64,000 nt of DNA from Xanthomonas sp. DAR 34887 (GCF_041245805.1 NZ_CP162490.1:153501-217500); one strand, 5' to 3'; positions 49,099 to 58,610 are shown, numbered from the stretch's first letter. Translations and numbers: made by a program. The notes: generated from the sequence alone by a model not told the origin.

Positions 49099-52000
49099 AT
49101 GACGTCCCTGTCCGATCCGTCTCTGTCCGCGCCCGTCCCCGCGCCGTCGCTGTTCGCCGATACCCTGGCCGAGCAGCGCGCGCAGCAATACCGCATGCGC
49201 CGCCTGCAGGTGCACAACTGGGGCACCTTCAACGGCCTGACCGACGTGCCGATCGCCGACAAGGGCTTCCTGTTCGTCGGCCGTTCCGGTTCGGGCAAGT
49301 CGACCCTGCTCGATGCGATGTCGGCGCTGCTGACCCCGCCGAGCATCGTCGACTTCAACGCCGCCGCGCGCGAGGCCGAGCGCAGCGGCCGCGATCGCAG
49401 CCTGGTGTCGTACGTGCGCGGCGCCTGGGCCGACCAGCAGGACAGCGCCTCGGGCGAGATCGCCACCCAGTACCTGCGCAAGGGCGCGACCTGGTCGGCG
49501 CTGGCGCTGGAATACCGCAACGCGCACGGCCAGGCGGTGAGCCTGGTGCGCCTGTTCTGGATCGCCGGCAGCGGTACCGCCGCGGCCGACGTGCGCAAGC
49601 ACTACATGGTGGCGCCGCGTGGCTTCGACGTGGCTGCCGAACTGGACGGCTTCGACCTGGACCTGCGCCGGCTCAAGCAGCGCCTGGGCGAGGACGTGCA
49701 CCATTTCGACAGCTTCGCCGGCTACGCCGAGCGCTTCCGCCACCTGCTCGGCATCGGCAACGAGATGGCGCTGCGGCTGCTGCACAAGACCCAGTCGGCG
49801 AAGAACCTGGGCGATCTCAATGCGTTCCTGCGCAGCTTCATGCTCGACGAGCCGCGCACCTTCGAGGCCGCCGACCGCCTGGTCGGCGATTTCGCCGAAC
49901 TCGACGGCGCCCACCATGCGGTGGTGACCGCGCGGCGCCAGGTGGAGACGCTGGCCCCGGCGCGGCAGCACTACGCCGAACTGATGGCGCTGCGCCGCAG
50001 CGTCGGCGAGTTGCGCGAGCTGCAGCTGGGCATCGACGGCTACCGCGAGCAGCGCCGGCTGGCGCTGCTGGATGCGCGGCTGCAGGAACTGGACACGCAG
50101 GACCGCGGCCTCGCCGGCGAGGAAGGGCAGCGCCGCGAGGCGCTGGACAACCACGAGCAGAAGCTGGCCGAACGCGAGACCGAACAGCGCGCGCAGGGCG
50201 GCGAGCGGGTCGAGGCGCTGGAGCGCGAACGCGGCCGGGTCGAGCGCGAGCGCGACGAGCGCATGCGCCGGCGCAGCCAGGTCGAACAGGCCTGCCGCCA
50301 GCTCGGCATGGGCCTGGCCGGCAGCGCCGCCGGCTTCGCCGAGCAGGTGGCGCAGGCGCGCGCGCTGCGCGAAGGCGTGGCCGGCGACGCCAGCGCGCTG
50401 GACGAAGCGATCGCCGAGCGCATGGCCGAGCGCCGCGAGGACGAGCGCCGTTTCGCCGCGATCCGCACCGAGATCGACGCGCTGCACAAGGCGCCGTCGA
50501 GCATCCCCGCGCCGATGCAGGCGCTGCGCGCGCGGCTGTGCGCCGACACCGGCCTGGCCGAGGCGGCGCTGCCGTTCGTCGGCGAGCTGATGCAGGTGGA
50601 CGACGCGCAGGCCGCCTGGCGCGGCGCGATCGAGCGCGTGCTGCACGGCTTCGCGCAGTCGCTGCTGGTCGACGACCGCCACCACGCCACCGTTGCCGAG
50701 TGGGTCAACAAGACCCAGCTCGGCACGCGCCTGGTCTATTTCCGGGTGCGCCACAACGACGCCCTGCACAGCCGCGAGCCGGACACGCAGTCGCTGCTGC
50801 GCAAGTTGCAGCTGCGCGATCATCCCTACGCCGGCTGGCTGCGCCACGAACTGGGCAGGCGCTTCGACTACGCCTGCGTGGACAGCGCCGCGCAGCTGCG
50901 CAACGCCGAGCGCGCGATCACCCGCGAAGGCCAGCTCAAGCATCCCGGCGACCGTTACGAGAAGGACGACCGCCACGCCGTCGGCGACCGCAAGCGCTGG
51001 CTGCTCGGCTACGACAACCGCGACAAGCTCAAGGTGTACGAGCGCGAAGGCCAGGCCCTGGCGCAGCGCATCGCCGCCTGCGATGCCGATGTCGCCGCGT
51101 TGCGCAAGCAGCGCGAACTCGACCAGGGCCGCCAGCTGGCCGCGCATACCCTGGCCGAGCGCGACTGGGACGAGATCGACGTGGCGCCCAAGCTGCAGCG
51201 CCTGAGCGACATCGCCGAACAGCTGCTGCAGCTGCGCGAAGGCGACACCGCGCTGCGTGCGCTGGGCGAACAGATCGCCGTGGCGCGGGCGCTGCGCGAC
51301 CAGGCGCGGCGCACCTACGAGGACGTGCGCCTGGAGCGCGCGCAGCTGGCGCGCGAGCGCAGCCGGCTGCAGGCGCAACGCGAGACCTGCGCCGCGCGCG
51401 TGGCCACCGCGTCGATCACGCTGGCGCAGGCGCAGGGGCTGGACGCGCGCCTGGCCGCGATGCCGCCGCTGAGCCTGGACAACCTGGAGGCGCACCTGCG
51501 CAGCGTCGAACGCGGCCTCGGCGAACAACTGGCGCAGAGCCAGAGCCAGGACGCGCGGCTTGGCCAGCAATTGCTCGACTGCTTCCGCCGCTATTGCCAG
51601 CAATGGCCGGAGGACAGCGGCGATTTCACCGTGAGCCTGGCCAGCGCCGAGGATTTCCTGGCGCGCCTGCAGCGGCTGGAGAGCGATGGCCTGCCGCGCC
51701 ACGAGGGCCGCTTCTTCGACCTGCTGCAGACCCAGAGCAAGAACAACCTGCTGGCCCTGCAACGGCACACCGCCGAGGCGCACAAGGCGATCAAGCAGCG
51801 CATGGACGAGGTCAATGCCAGCCTCGAGCAGGTGCCGTTCAACCGCGGCACCCTGCTGACCATCGAAGTCAGCGACCGCCGGTTGCTCGAGGTGCAGGAG
51901 TTCCAGCAGCAGCTGCGCGAGGTGCTGGGTCACCAGCAGACCGAAGACCGCGCGCTGGCCGAGGCGCAGTTCGCCACCTTGCGCACGTTGGTGCAGCGGC

Positions 52001-52953
52001 TCGGCGCGCAGGACCCGGAACTGCGGCGCTGGCGCGAGCAGGTGCTGGACGTGCGCCAGCACGTGGAGTTCGTCGGCGTGGAGCTGGATGCGCACAGCCG
52101 CGCACAGGTCGAGATCTACCGCAGCGGCGCCGGCAAGTCCGGCGGCCAGCGGCAGAAGCTGGCCACCACCTGCCTGGCCGCTGCGCTGCGCTACCAGCTC
52201 GGCGGCGAGGACGGCGAACTGCCGCGCTACGCGGCGGTGGTGCTGGACGAGGCGTTCGACAAGGCCGACAACGAATTCACCGCGCTGGCGATGAACATCT
52301 TCGAGAACTTCGGCTTCCAGATGGTGGTGGCCACGCCGCTGAAGTCGGTGATGACGCTGGAGCCGTTCATCGGCGGCGCCTGTTTCGTCGAGATCAGCGG
52401 CCGCCACACCTCCGGCGTGCTGCTGATCGAGTACGACGAGCAGGCACACCGGCTGCAACTGCCGGAACGCACGCGCGGCGATGCAGCGGTGTTGCACGAT
52501 GCGAACGCAGCGCAGGCGGACACAGCGACGGTGACGCCGATGGATGCGGATGTCGCTGCGGCTGGGAAGGTTGATGCCGCAAGCGTCGCGGCCATGCCCG
52601 CGGCGCCAGACAGCGCCGATGCCGCGCGGGCCACGCGTGGCAACAACCGCCTGGCGAAGCGCGGCACCGCGGCCGCTGCCGCGGCGGCCAGCAAAAAGCC
52701 CGCCAAACCGGCGCGTCCCGCCAAGCCTGCGCCTGCCGGTACGCCGGTCAAGAGCGGGAAGGCGGCGGCGTCAGCCAAGCCCGCTGCGGCGCGAGCAGCG
52801 GCCAAGCCCGCGGCGCCCCGCACGGCAGCCGAGCCTGCTGTAACCAAACCTGCTGCAGTCAAACCTGCCGCCGCCACGGGCGAGGCCCGGGAGCGCGCCA
52901 CCACCTCCAAGGCCAAGCCGCCGGCGTCGCCCAAAGCGCGCCGCCCTCGCTGA
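49099..52953 (+). CDS. mksB: MksB/JetC, SMC-like ATPase with basic tail
   Basis: 1284-residue SbcC/MukB-like ATPase. N-terminal Walker A GRSGSGKST near residues 57-65; long coiled-coil arms (about 280-460 and 630-830: EEGQRREALDNHEQKLAERE, LRDQARRTYEDVRLERAQLA) around a hinge-like middle (PFVGELMQVDDAQAAWRGAI ... HATVAEWVNKTQLGTRLVYF); C-terminal signature SGGQRQKLATTCLAAALRYQ and Walker B AAVVLDEAFDKAD. The head ends near residue 1125. The last 160 residues are low-complexity Ala/Lys/Pro (KKPAKPARPAKPAPA), like the tail of histone H1; other MksB proteins normally stop after the head. It is followed by no jetD gene. Confidence 0.92.
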   Translation: MTSLSDPSLSAPVPAPSLFADTLAEQRAQQYRMRRLQVHNWGTFNGLTDVPIADKGFLFVGRSGSGKSTLLDAMSALLTPPSIVDFNAAAREAERSGRDRSLVSYVRGAWADQQDSASGEIATQYLRKGATWSALALEYRNAHGQAVSLVRLFWIAGSGTAAADVRKHYMVAPRGFDVAAELDGFDLDLRRLKQRLGEDVHHFDSFAGYAERFRHLLGIGNEMALRLLHKTQSAKNLGDLNAFLRSFMLDEPRTFEAADRLVGDFAELDGAHHAVVTARRQVETLAPARQHYAELMALRRSVGELRELQLGIDGYREQRRLALLDARLQELDTQDRGLAGEEGQRREALDNHEQKLAERETEQRAQGGERVEALERERGRVERERDERMRRRSQVEQACRQLGMGLAGSAAGFAEQVAQARALREGVAGDASALDEAIAERMAERREDERRFAAIRTEIDALHKAPSSIPAPMQALRARLCADTGLAEAALPFVGELMQVDDAQAAWRGAIERVLHGFAQSLLVDDRHHATVAEWVNKTQLGTRLVYFRVRHNDALHSREPDTQSLLRKLQLRDHPYAGWLRHELGRRFDYACVDSAAQLRNAERAITREGQLKHPGDRYEKDDRHAVGDRKRWLLGYDNRDKLKVYEREGQALAQRIAACDADVAALRKQRELDQGRQLAAHTLAERDWDEIDVAPKLQRLSDIAEQLLQLREGDTALRALGEQIAVARALRDQARRTYEDVRLERAQLARERSRLQAQRETCAARVATASITLAQAQGLDARLAAMPPLSLDNLEAHLRSVERGLGEQLAQSQSQDARLGQQLLDCFRRYCQQWPEDSGDFTVSLASAEDFLARLQRLESDGLPRHEGRFFDLLQTQSKNNLLALQRHTAEAHKAIKQRMDEVNASLEQVPFNRGTLLTIEVSDRRLLEVQEFQQQLREVLGHQQTEDRALAEAQFATLRTLVQRLGAQDPELRRWREQVLDVRQHVEFVGVELDAHSRAQVEIYRSGAGKSGGQRQKLATTCLAAALRYQLGGEDGELPRYAAVVLDEAFDKADNEFTALAMNIFENFGFQMVVATPLKSVMTLEPFIGGACFVEISGRHTSGVLLIEYDEQAHRLQLPERTRGDAAVLHDANAAQADTATVTPMDADVAAAGKVDAASVAAMPAAPDSADAARATRGNNRLAKRGTAAAAAAASKKPAKPARPAKPAPAGTPVKSGKAAASAKPAAARAAAKPAAPRTAAEPAVTKPAAVKPAAATGEARERATTSKAKPPASPKARRPR

Positions 52954-53109
52954 GCGCGCCCGGCCGCACACGGTCGGCGCGTTGTGGCGGGTAGCGTGGG
53001 CGAGCGCAGCGGCCGACGCATGCGTCCGCCCGCGCCGTCATCGATCGCGACGGCAGCGCGGCTGCCGCATCGACACCGGATAGCAGCGACGCACCGCGGC
53101 CATGCCGCC

Positions 53110-53883
53110 TCAGCCCAGCAGATCCCAGCCCATCTTGCCGATCAGCACCACCACCAGCACCAGGAACAGCTGCCGGATCAACGGCGTGCCGCCGCGCAGC
53201 GCCAGCCGCGTGCCGGCCACCGCGCCGGCGATGTTGGCGGCCGCCATCGGCACCGCCACCGCCAGTAGCACCTGTCCGCTGGGCACGAAGAAGCACAGCG
53301 CGGCCAGGTTGGTGGCCAGGTTCACCACCTTGGAAGCGGCCGAGGCGCGCAGGAAATCCAGGCCGAAGAAGCGGATGAACAGGAAGATCAGGAAGCTGCC
53401 GGTGCCCGGCCCGAAGAAACCGTCGTAGAAGCCGATCGCCGCGCCCATCGCCAGCGCGATGGCCAGCTCGCGGCGGCCGATGTGGCGCGGCCGGTGCAAG
53501 GCGCCGAAGTCCTTCTTGATCAGCGTATAGATCAGCATCGCGATCAGCAGCACCAGGATCAGCGGCCGTACCGCCTGTTTCGGCAGCAGGCTGACCGCGG
53601 TGGCGCCGAGGAAGGAGAATGCGAACGCGGCCACGGTGGCGAACAGCACCGGCCGCCACGGGAAGCGCACGTTGCGCGCATAGCGCCAGGCCGATGCGCC
53701 GGTGCCGGCCATCGCGCTGAACTTGTTGGTGCCCAGCAGCACCGCCGGCGCCTGCTGCGGCAGGGTCGCGAACAGCCCCGGCAACTGGATCAGGCCGCCG
53801 CCGCCCACCGCCGCATCCACCAGCCCGGCGACGAAGGCGATGCACAGCAACCAGGGCAGTTCGGTCGGGATCAGCTCCAGCAA
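53110..53883 (-). CDS. TSUP (TauE/SafE)-family membrane transporter
   Basis: 257-residue integral membrane protein with about eight helices. TSUP features: LCIAFVAGLVDAAVGGGGLI (first helix pair with the GGGG motif), LGTNKFSAMAGTGASAWRYA, GFYDGFFGPGTGSFLIFLFI (second repeat) and ASKVVNLATNLAALCFF. It probably exports a small sulfur- or carbon-containing anion; the substrate is unknown. The start appears to be a TTG at 53883 (LLELIPTELPW) preceded by CGGAGC. The open frame upstream belongs to shadow sequence. Confidence 0.85.
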   Translation of the reverse strand: MLELIPTELPWLLCIAFVAGLVDAAVGGGGLIQLPGLFATLPQQAPAVLLGTNKFSAMAGTGASAWRYARNVRFPWRPVLFATVAAFAFSFLGATAVSLLPKQAVRPLILVLLIAMLIYTLIKKDFGALHRPRHIGRRELAIALAMGAAIGFYDGFFGPGTGSFLIFLFIRFFGLDFLRASAASKVVNLATNLAALCFFVPSGQVLLAVAVPMAAANIAGAVAGTRLALRGGTPLIRQLFLVLVVVLIGKMGWDLLG

Positions 53884-53982
53884 GGCGGCGCTCCGTGCGA
53901 TGGGGGCGCAAGCATAGCCGGCGCCGCCGCGCAGGGCAGGCGCCGGCGTGCGCCGCGGCGCTGCAGCCGGCACAATCGGCGC

Positions 53983-54375
53983 ATGCCTCCTTCCGCACCG
54001 CGCCTCGCCGATCCCTGTCCCTGCGGCCGTCCGCGCGATTACGCGCAGTGCTGCGGGCTCTACCATGCCGGCGCCGCCGCGCCCGACGCCGAAACGCTGA
54101 TGCGCGCGCGCTACAGCGCCTACGTGCGCCGCGACGCCGACTATCTGCGCGCCAGCTGGCACCCGTCCACGCGCCCGGCCGAGCTGGAGCTGGAGACGCG
54201 CACCACCTGGCTCGGCCTGACCGTGCAGCGGGTCGTGGACAGCGGCGCCGACAGCGCCGAGGTCGCGTTCCTGGCCCGCTATCGCATCGGCGGCGGCAGC
54301 GCCGTGCGCATGACCGAGCACAGCCGTTTCGTGCGCGAGGACGGCCACTGGTACTACCTGGACGCGCTGGACTGA
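53983..54375 (+). CDS. YchJ-family SEC-C motif protein
   Basis: 130-residue protein of the YchJ/UPF0225 type. It has the N-terminal zinc-binding SEC-C motif (CPCGRPRDYAQCC, residues 12-24), LMRARYSAYVRRDADYLRAS and a C-terminal NTF2-like half (VEFLARYRIGG-like, HSRFVREDGHWYYLDALD). The motif binds zinc and may aid protein handling, but no function is established. The ATG at 53983 gives the usual length. Confidence 0.93.
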   Translation: MPPSAPRLADPCPCGRPRDYAQCCGLYHAGAAAPDAETLMRARYSAYVRRDADYLRASWHPSTRPAELELETRTTWLGLTVQRVVDSGADSAEVAFLARYRIGGGSAVRMTEHSRFVREDGHWYYLDALD

Positions 54376-54453
54376 CGCCATGGCCAGGCGCGGCATCAGG
54401 TTTGCGCAGGGCTGGCCGATGATGTCGCAGTGTCCGCCGTCCCTGCCGCCGTG

Positions 54454-56169
54454 ATGTCTTTCCTGGGTACCGCGCTCTTCGCCGGGTTGCGCCGCTGGCG
54501 CAGCCATGGCCGGGCCTTCCTGTGCGGCGGCCTGTTGCTCGCCGGCCACGGCGCCGGGGCGGCGCCCGCGCCCATGCCAACGCTGGAAGGCGCGTGGCGC
54601 CCGGTCGCCGCCGCCGACCGCGGGATGCCGCCGTCGCGCGCCGATTCCGCGCTGCAGCGTTTCGATCCGGCCCGGCTGACCCAGTTGCAGGGCGGCGATG
54701 CCGGCGTCTGGGTGCTGCTGTGGCCGGCACGGGGGCAGTGGCCGCCGGCGCCGTGGGTGCTGGAAGTGCCCAGTCCTGCGTTGCAGCGGGTCACCCTGTT
54801 CGCCCCGGCCGCCGGCGCGGCGCCGCAGCAGCGCGGGCTGATGCGCGACGACCCGCAGGCCTTGCCCGGCAACGGCCGTCTCGGCTTCCGCATCGCCGCC
54901 GCGCCGGCCGCCGGGCAGCCGCTGCGGCTGTGGGTGGACCAGCGCGGGGTCATGGCCGCGTCGCTGCGGTTCCAGCTGCGCAGCGAATCCGACTACCTGC
55001 GCCAGGACGGCCGCTGGCTGGTGGTCGCCAGCCTGAGCTTCGCGATCATGCTGAGCATGGCGGCAATGGCGCTGGTGTTCGCCTGGCGCCTGCGCGAGGC
55101 GACCTTCCTGTACTACGCCGTCTATGTGCTCGGCTACGGCCTGGTGATGGCGCTGGAGACCGGCTACGTGGTGCATCCGCTGGGGCTTGAGACGATCGGC
55201 CAGGCCGCGCGGTTCTGGGGTCGCCTGGGCGTCGCCACGTCGATCGTCGCGGCGGTGCTGTTTCTGGAACGCTTCGCCGACCTGGCGCGGTACCTGCCGC
55301 GCGCGCGGCGCTGGCTGCGCGGCTATGCGCTGCTGGTGGCGCTGATCGCGCTGCCGGCGCTGCTGCCGCTGCCGTGGCTGGACGCACTCGGCCGGGCGCT
55401 GGTCAACCCGCTGCTGATCCTCGGCGGGCCGTTGCTGCTCGGCACCGCCGTGGCGGCGGCGTGGCGCGGCTCGCGCTATGCCGGGCTGTTCCTGCTCGGC
55501 TGGACGCCGCTGCTGCTGGTCACCGCGCTCGGCAGCCTGCAGGGCTTCGGCATGGTGGCGCACTGGACGTGGAGCGAAGAGGCGGCACTGGCCGCCGGCG
55601 CGTTCGAGGCGCTGGTGCTGTCGCTGGGTCTGGCCGAGCGCAGCACCTCGCTGCGCCGCGATCGCGATCAGGCGCGGCAACTGGCCGACCTGGATCCGCT
55701 GACCGGTCTGCTCAACCGCCGCGCCTGGCACGAGCGCCTCACCACGCTGAAGCAGGCCGCCCGGCGCCAGCGGCAACCGCTGGCGCTGATGTTCCTGGAC
55801 GTGGACCACTTCAAGCGGCTCAACGACCGTTACGGCCACCGCGCCGGCGACGACGGCCTGCGCGCGCTGGCCCAGGCGCTGCGCGAGGAACTGCGCGGCG
55901 ACGACCTGATCGGCCGCTACGGCGGCGAGGAATTCGTGATCGCGCTGCCCGCCACCGACGCCGCGCAGGCCACCCCGATCGCCGAACGCATCCGCGAACG
56001 CTTCCGCGAGCAGGCAGCGCTCGCCTTTCCCGACCTGCAGCCGACGGTGAGCATCGGCGTGGTCCAGCTGCGCCCCGGCGACGACGCCAACGGCCTGGTG
56101 CAGCGCGCCGACGAGGCGCTGTACGCGGCCAAGAGCGGCGGCCGCAACCGCGTGGTCGCGGTGCATTGA
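54454..56169 (+). CDS. Membrane diguanylate cyclase (7TMR-DISM and GGDEF domains)
   Basis: About 571-residue signalling protein that makes cyclic-di-GMP. Signal peptide, periplasmic 7TMR-DISMED2-type sensor (about residues 25-180), seven transmembrane helices (about 185-400: VASLSFAIMLSMAAMALVFA, LYYAVYVLGYGLVMALETGY), short coiled linker and a GGDEF domain (about 410-571). The active-site loop is GGEEF (near 490), and RGDD five residues before it is an intact inhibitory I-site (RxxD), so the enzyme is probably active and product-inhibited. GTG at 54430 is an alternative start eight codons up. A ligand sensed in the periplasm probably controls motility or biofilm. Confidence 0.92.
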   Translation: MSFLGTALFAGLRRWRSHGRAFLCGGLLLAGHGAGAAPAPMPTLEGAWRPVAAADRGMPPSRADSALQRFDPARLTQLQGGDAGVWVLLWPARGQWPPAPWVLEVPSPALQRVTLFAPAAGAAPQQRGLMRDDPQALPGNGRLGFRIAAAPAAGQPLRLWVDQRGVMAASLRFQLRSESDYLRQDGRWLVVASLSFAIMLSMAAMALVFAWRLREATFLYYAVYVLGYGLVMALETGYVVHPLGLETIGQAARFWGRLGVATSIVAAVLFLERFADLARYLPRARRWLRGYALLVALIALPALLPLPWLDALGRALVNPLLILGGPLLLGTAVAAAWRGSRYAGLFLLGWTPLLLVTALGSLQGFGMVAHWTWSEEAALAAGAFEALVLSLGLAERSTSLRRDRDQARQLADLDPLTGLLNRRAWHERLTTLKQAARRQRQPLALMFLDVDHFKRLNDRYGHRAGDDGLRALAQALREELRGDDLIGRYGGEEFVIALPATDAAQATPIAERIRERFREQAALAFPDLQPTVSIGVVQLRPGDDANGLVQRADEALYAAKSGGRNRVVAVH

Positions 56170-56197
56170 GCGGCGACAACAGGCCACCACCTAACCC

Positions 56198-56265
56198 TGT
56201 AGGAGCGGCTTCAGCCGCGACAGACTCTACGGGTAGAACCTGTCGCGGCTGAAGCCGCTCCTACA
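56198..56265. repeat. Inverted pair of REP-like repeats forming a long hairpin
   Basis: TGTAGGAGCGGCTTCAGCC(GCGAC) at 56198-56221 and its reverse complement at 56242-56265, 20 bp apart. The structure lies 29 bp after the diguanylate cyclase stop and is a plausible terminator and mRNA stabiliser. Same unit as in recB (15826-15915). Confidence 0.9.
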
Positions 56266-56357
56266 AGAACTCCAGGCTTCCGCGCACCCGCCACCGTGAG
56301 CAGCCGATTTCTTTCGTTTGTTTATGATGTCCGGCCTGCTGTTGGCGAGGAACTCCG

Positions 56358-58610
56358 ATGATGCGTTTCGCCTGGGCCTTGTTGCTGGCCGCGCCCTGCG
56401 CCGCCGCGCAGACCCTGCCCGCGCCGTCCGTGGCGCCGGACCCCGCGTTCGTCGGTTGCCTGTCCACGTTGCGCACCGCCGCCGCCAAGACCGGCGTGAC
56501 CGCCGCCGCGTTCGACCGCTACACCGCGGGCGTGCAGCCGGACATGAGCGTGCTGCCCCTGCTCGACGCGCAGCCCGAATTCACCACGCCGATCTGGGAC
56601 TACCTGGCCGGGCTGGTGGACACGCAGCGCGTCGCCGACGGCCGCGCGATGCTGCTCACCCACCGCGACCTGCTCGCGCGCGTGGCGCAGCAGTACGGCG
56701 TGGACGCGGAAACCGTGGTGGCGGTGTGGGGCGTGGAGAGCGACTACGGCCGCGTTTCCGGCAAGCGCCCGCTGCTGGTGTCGCTGCTGACCCTGTCGTG
56801 CAACGGCCGCCGCCAGCCGTTCTTCCGCGGCGAACTGTTCGCGCTGCTGAAACTGCTGCAGGCCGGCGACCTGCAGCCCGACGGCCTGACCGGTTCCTGG
56901 GCCGGTGCGTTCGGGCACACCCAGTTCATGCCCAGCACCTATGCCCGCGTCGCCGTGGACGGCGATGGCGACGGCCGCCGCGACCTGGTCGCCAGCATTC
57001 CCGACGCGCTGGCCTCCACCGCCAACTACCTGAAGCTGGCCGGCTGGCAGAGCGGACAGCCGTGGGGCATGGAGGTGAAGTTGCCGGCCGGGTTCGACCC
57101 GGCCCTGGCCGGCCGCACCCAGCGCAGGCCGCTGTCGGACTGGCGCGCGCGCGGCGTGACCGCCATCGACGGCAGCGCGCTCGCGCTGCCCACGCTGGCG
57201 CCGCAGACGCCGGCCGCGGTGCTGATCCCGGCCGGCAGCAATGGCCCGGCGTTCCTGGTGTTCCGCAACTACGACGCGATCTACGCCTACAACGCCGCCG
57301 AAAGCTATGCGCTGGCGATCGCGCTGCTGTCCGACCAGTTGCGCGGCAAACCCGGCCTGGCCACCGCCTGGCCCACCGACGACCCTGGCCTGGGCCGTCC
57401 CGAGCGGCGCGAACTGCAGACCCTGCTGCTGGCGCGCGGCCACGACATCGGCCAGGCCGACGGCATGATCGGCAACGCCAGCCGCCGCGCGATCCAGGCC
57501 GAGCAGCAGCGCCTGGGCCTGCAACCGGCTGACGGCCGCGCCGGGCAACGCATCCTCGATGCGCTGCGCCGCGAGGCATCCGGCGCTCCCGCCACTGCGC
57601 CGGCCGCACCCGCCACGCCGACCACACCGGTGCCGGCACCCGCGCCATCCACGCCGTTCGGTGGCAAGCCCGCGACCGCCTTCCGCGTGCCGGCGCGCTA
57701 CCCGGCCTTCGTTCAATCCCCCGCGCCACGGAGCATCACCCCCATGTCCGAAATCCCCGGCCTGAGCACAGGCGATTTCCACGGTTACCCCTCGCTGCTG
57801 GTGGAGACCCCGCACTCCACCGCCGCGATCAGCCTGTTCGGCGGCCAGTTGCTGTCGTTCGTGCCCAAGGGCGGCACCGACGTGATGTGGCTGTCGCCGA
57901 GCGCGCAGCCCACGCCCACCCCGATCCGCGGCGGCACCCCGGTGTGCTGGCCGTACTTCGGCCGCCAGGGCCAGAGCGCCGACGTGCCGGCGCACGGCTT
58001 CGTGCGCACCGTGCCGTGGCACTTGCAGGATGCCAAGCGCGACGCCGACGGCAGCATGCTGCTGACCCTGGCGCCGCCGGACTTCGACGACCTGCCGCTG
58101 CGCCTGCGCATGCAGCTGCGCATCGGCGCGACCCTGGAGCAGCGCCTGATCACCGACAACGTCGGCCGCGAACCGGCGCGCTTCACCCAGGCGCTGCACA
58201 ACTATTTCCACGTCGCCGACGCCACCCAGGTGCGGGTGCAGGGCCTGGACGGGCTCGACTACCTGGACAAGTTCGAAAACTACGCCACGCCGCACCGCCA
58301 GCACGGCGACTGGAGCCTGCAGGACCCGCGCGATCCGGGCCGCAGCGACCGCATCTACACCGGCGCCGGCGGCCGCTACACGCTGCTCGACCCGGGCCTG
58401 CAGCGCCGCATCGAGATCGCCACCGCCGGCAGCCGCACCCTGGTCGCCTGGAATCCGGGCGACGCCGGCGCACAGAAGATGGCCGACGTCGGCGCCCACT
58501 GGCGCCAGTTCGTGTGCCTGGAAGCGGCCAACGCCGGCCCGGAGGTGATCGAACTGGCCGCCGGCGCGCAGCACGTGCTGCAGCAGACCATCGCGGTCGC
58601 ACCGCTGTAA
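56358..58610 (+). CDS. Lytic murein transglycosylase fused in frame to a hexose-6-phosphate mutarotase
   Basis: 750-residue open frame. Residues 1-400 are an MltB-type lytic transglycosylase: signal peptide (MMRFAWALLLAAPCAAAQ), catalytic region VVAVWGVESDYGRVSGKRPL (Glu in GVESDYG), GSWAGAFGHTQFMPSTYARV, then a peptidoglycan-binding-like helical part (ARGHDIGQADGMIGNASRRA). A Pro/Ala linker (about 405-440) leads to a YeaD-type aldose-1-epimerase/D-hexose-6-phosphate mutarotase from M463 (MSEIPGLSTGDFHGYPSLLV ... FTQALHNYFHVADATQVRVQ). The enzymes act in different compartments, which makes a real fusion odd; see the mutarotase entry for an internal start. Confidence 0.85.
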   Translation: MMRFAWALLLAAPCAAAQTLPAPSVAPDPAFVGCLSTLRTAAAKTGVTAAAFDRYTAGVQPDMSVLPLLDAQPEFTTPIWDYLAGLVDTQRVADGRAMLLTHRDLLARVAQQYGVDAETVVAVWGVESDYGRVSGKRPLLVSLLTLSCNGRRQPFFRGELFALLKLLQAGDLQPDGLTGSWAGAFGHTQFMPSTYARVAVDGDGDGRRDLVASIPDALASTANYLKLAGWQSGQPWGMEVKLPAGFDPALAGRTQRRPLSDWRARGVTAIDGSALALPTLAPQTPAAVLIPAGSNGPAFLVFRNYDAIYAYNAAESYALAIALLSDQLRGKPGLATAWPTDDPGLGRPERRELQTLLLARGHDIGQADGMIGNASRRAIQAEQQRLGLQPADGRAGQRILDALRREASGAPATAPAAPATPTTPVPAPAPSTPFGGKPATAFRVPARYPAFVQSPAPRSITPMSEIPGLSTGDFHGYPSLLVETPHSTAAISLFGGQLLSFVPKGGTDVMWLSPSAQPTPTPIRGGTPVCWPYFGRQGQSADVPAHGFVRTVPWHLQDAKRDADGSMLLTLAPPDFDDLPLRLRMQLRIGATLEQRLITDNVGREPARFTQALHNYFHVADATQVRVQGLDGLDYLDKFENYATPHRQHGDWSLQDPRDPGRSDRIYTGAGGRYTLLDPGLQRRIEIATAGSRTLVAWNPGDAGAQKMADVGAHWRQFVCLEAANAGPEVIELAAGAQHVLQQTIAVAPL
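57744..58610 (+). other. Mutarotase part, possibly translated on its own
   Basis: ATG at 57744 begins MSEIPGLSTGD, 288 residues to the shared stop, the usual size of a free D-hexose-6-phosphate mutarotase. A GGAG lies at 57730-57733, 10 bp upstream, so independent initiation is plausible. Family motifs: STAAISLFGGQLLSFVPKGG, WPYFGRQGQSADVPAHGFVR (catalytic His region) and a C-terminal LVAWNPGDAGAQKMADVGAH. The parent transglycosylase frame has no stop before it; either the stop was lost or the fusion is genuine. Confidence 0.6.

Noticed and set aside
48439..52497. A 1352-codon open frame antisense to mksE/mksB
   Set aside because: Composition (Ala/Gln/Val/Arg strings) is that of an antisense shadow; the plus strand carries clear Walker and signature motifs.
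46845..52953. Calling the locus a complete Wadjet defence system
   Set aside because: JetD, the nuclease needed for plasmid cleavage, is not found in the window, so only the MksFEB part can be claimed.
53930..56190. Upstream extension of the TSUP reading frame to over 1000 codons
   Set aside because: The extension is antisense to ychJ and the diguanylate cyclase gene; the TSUP fold begins only near 53883.
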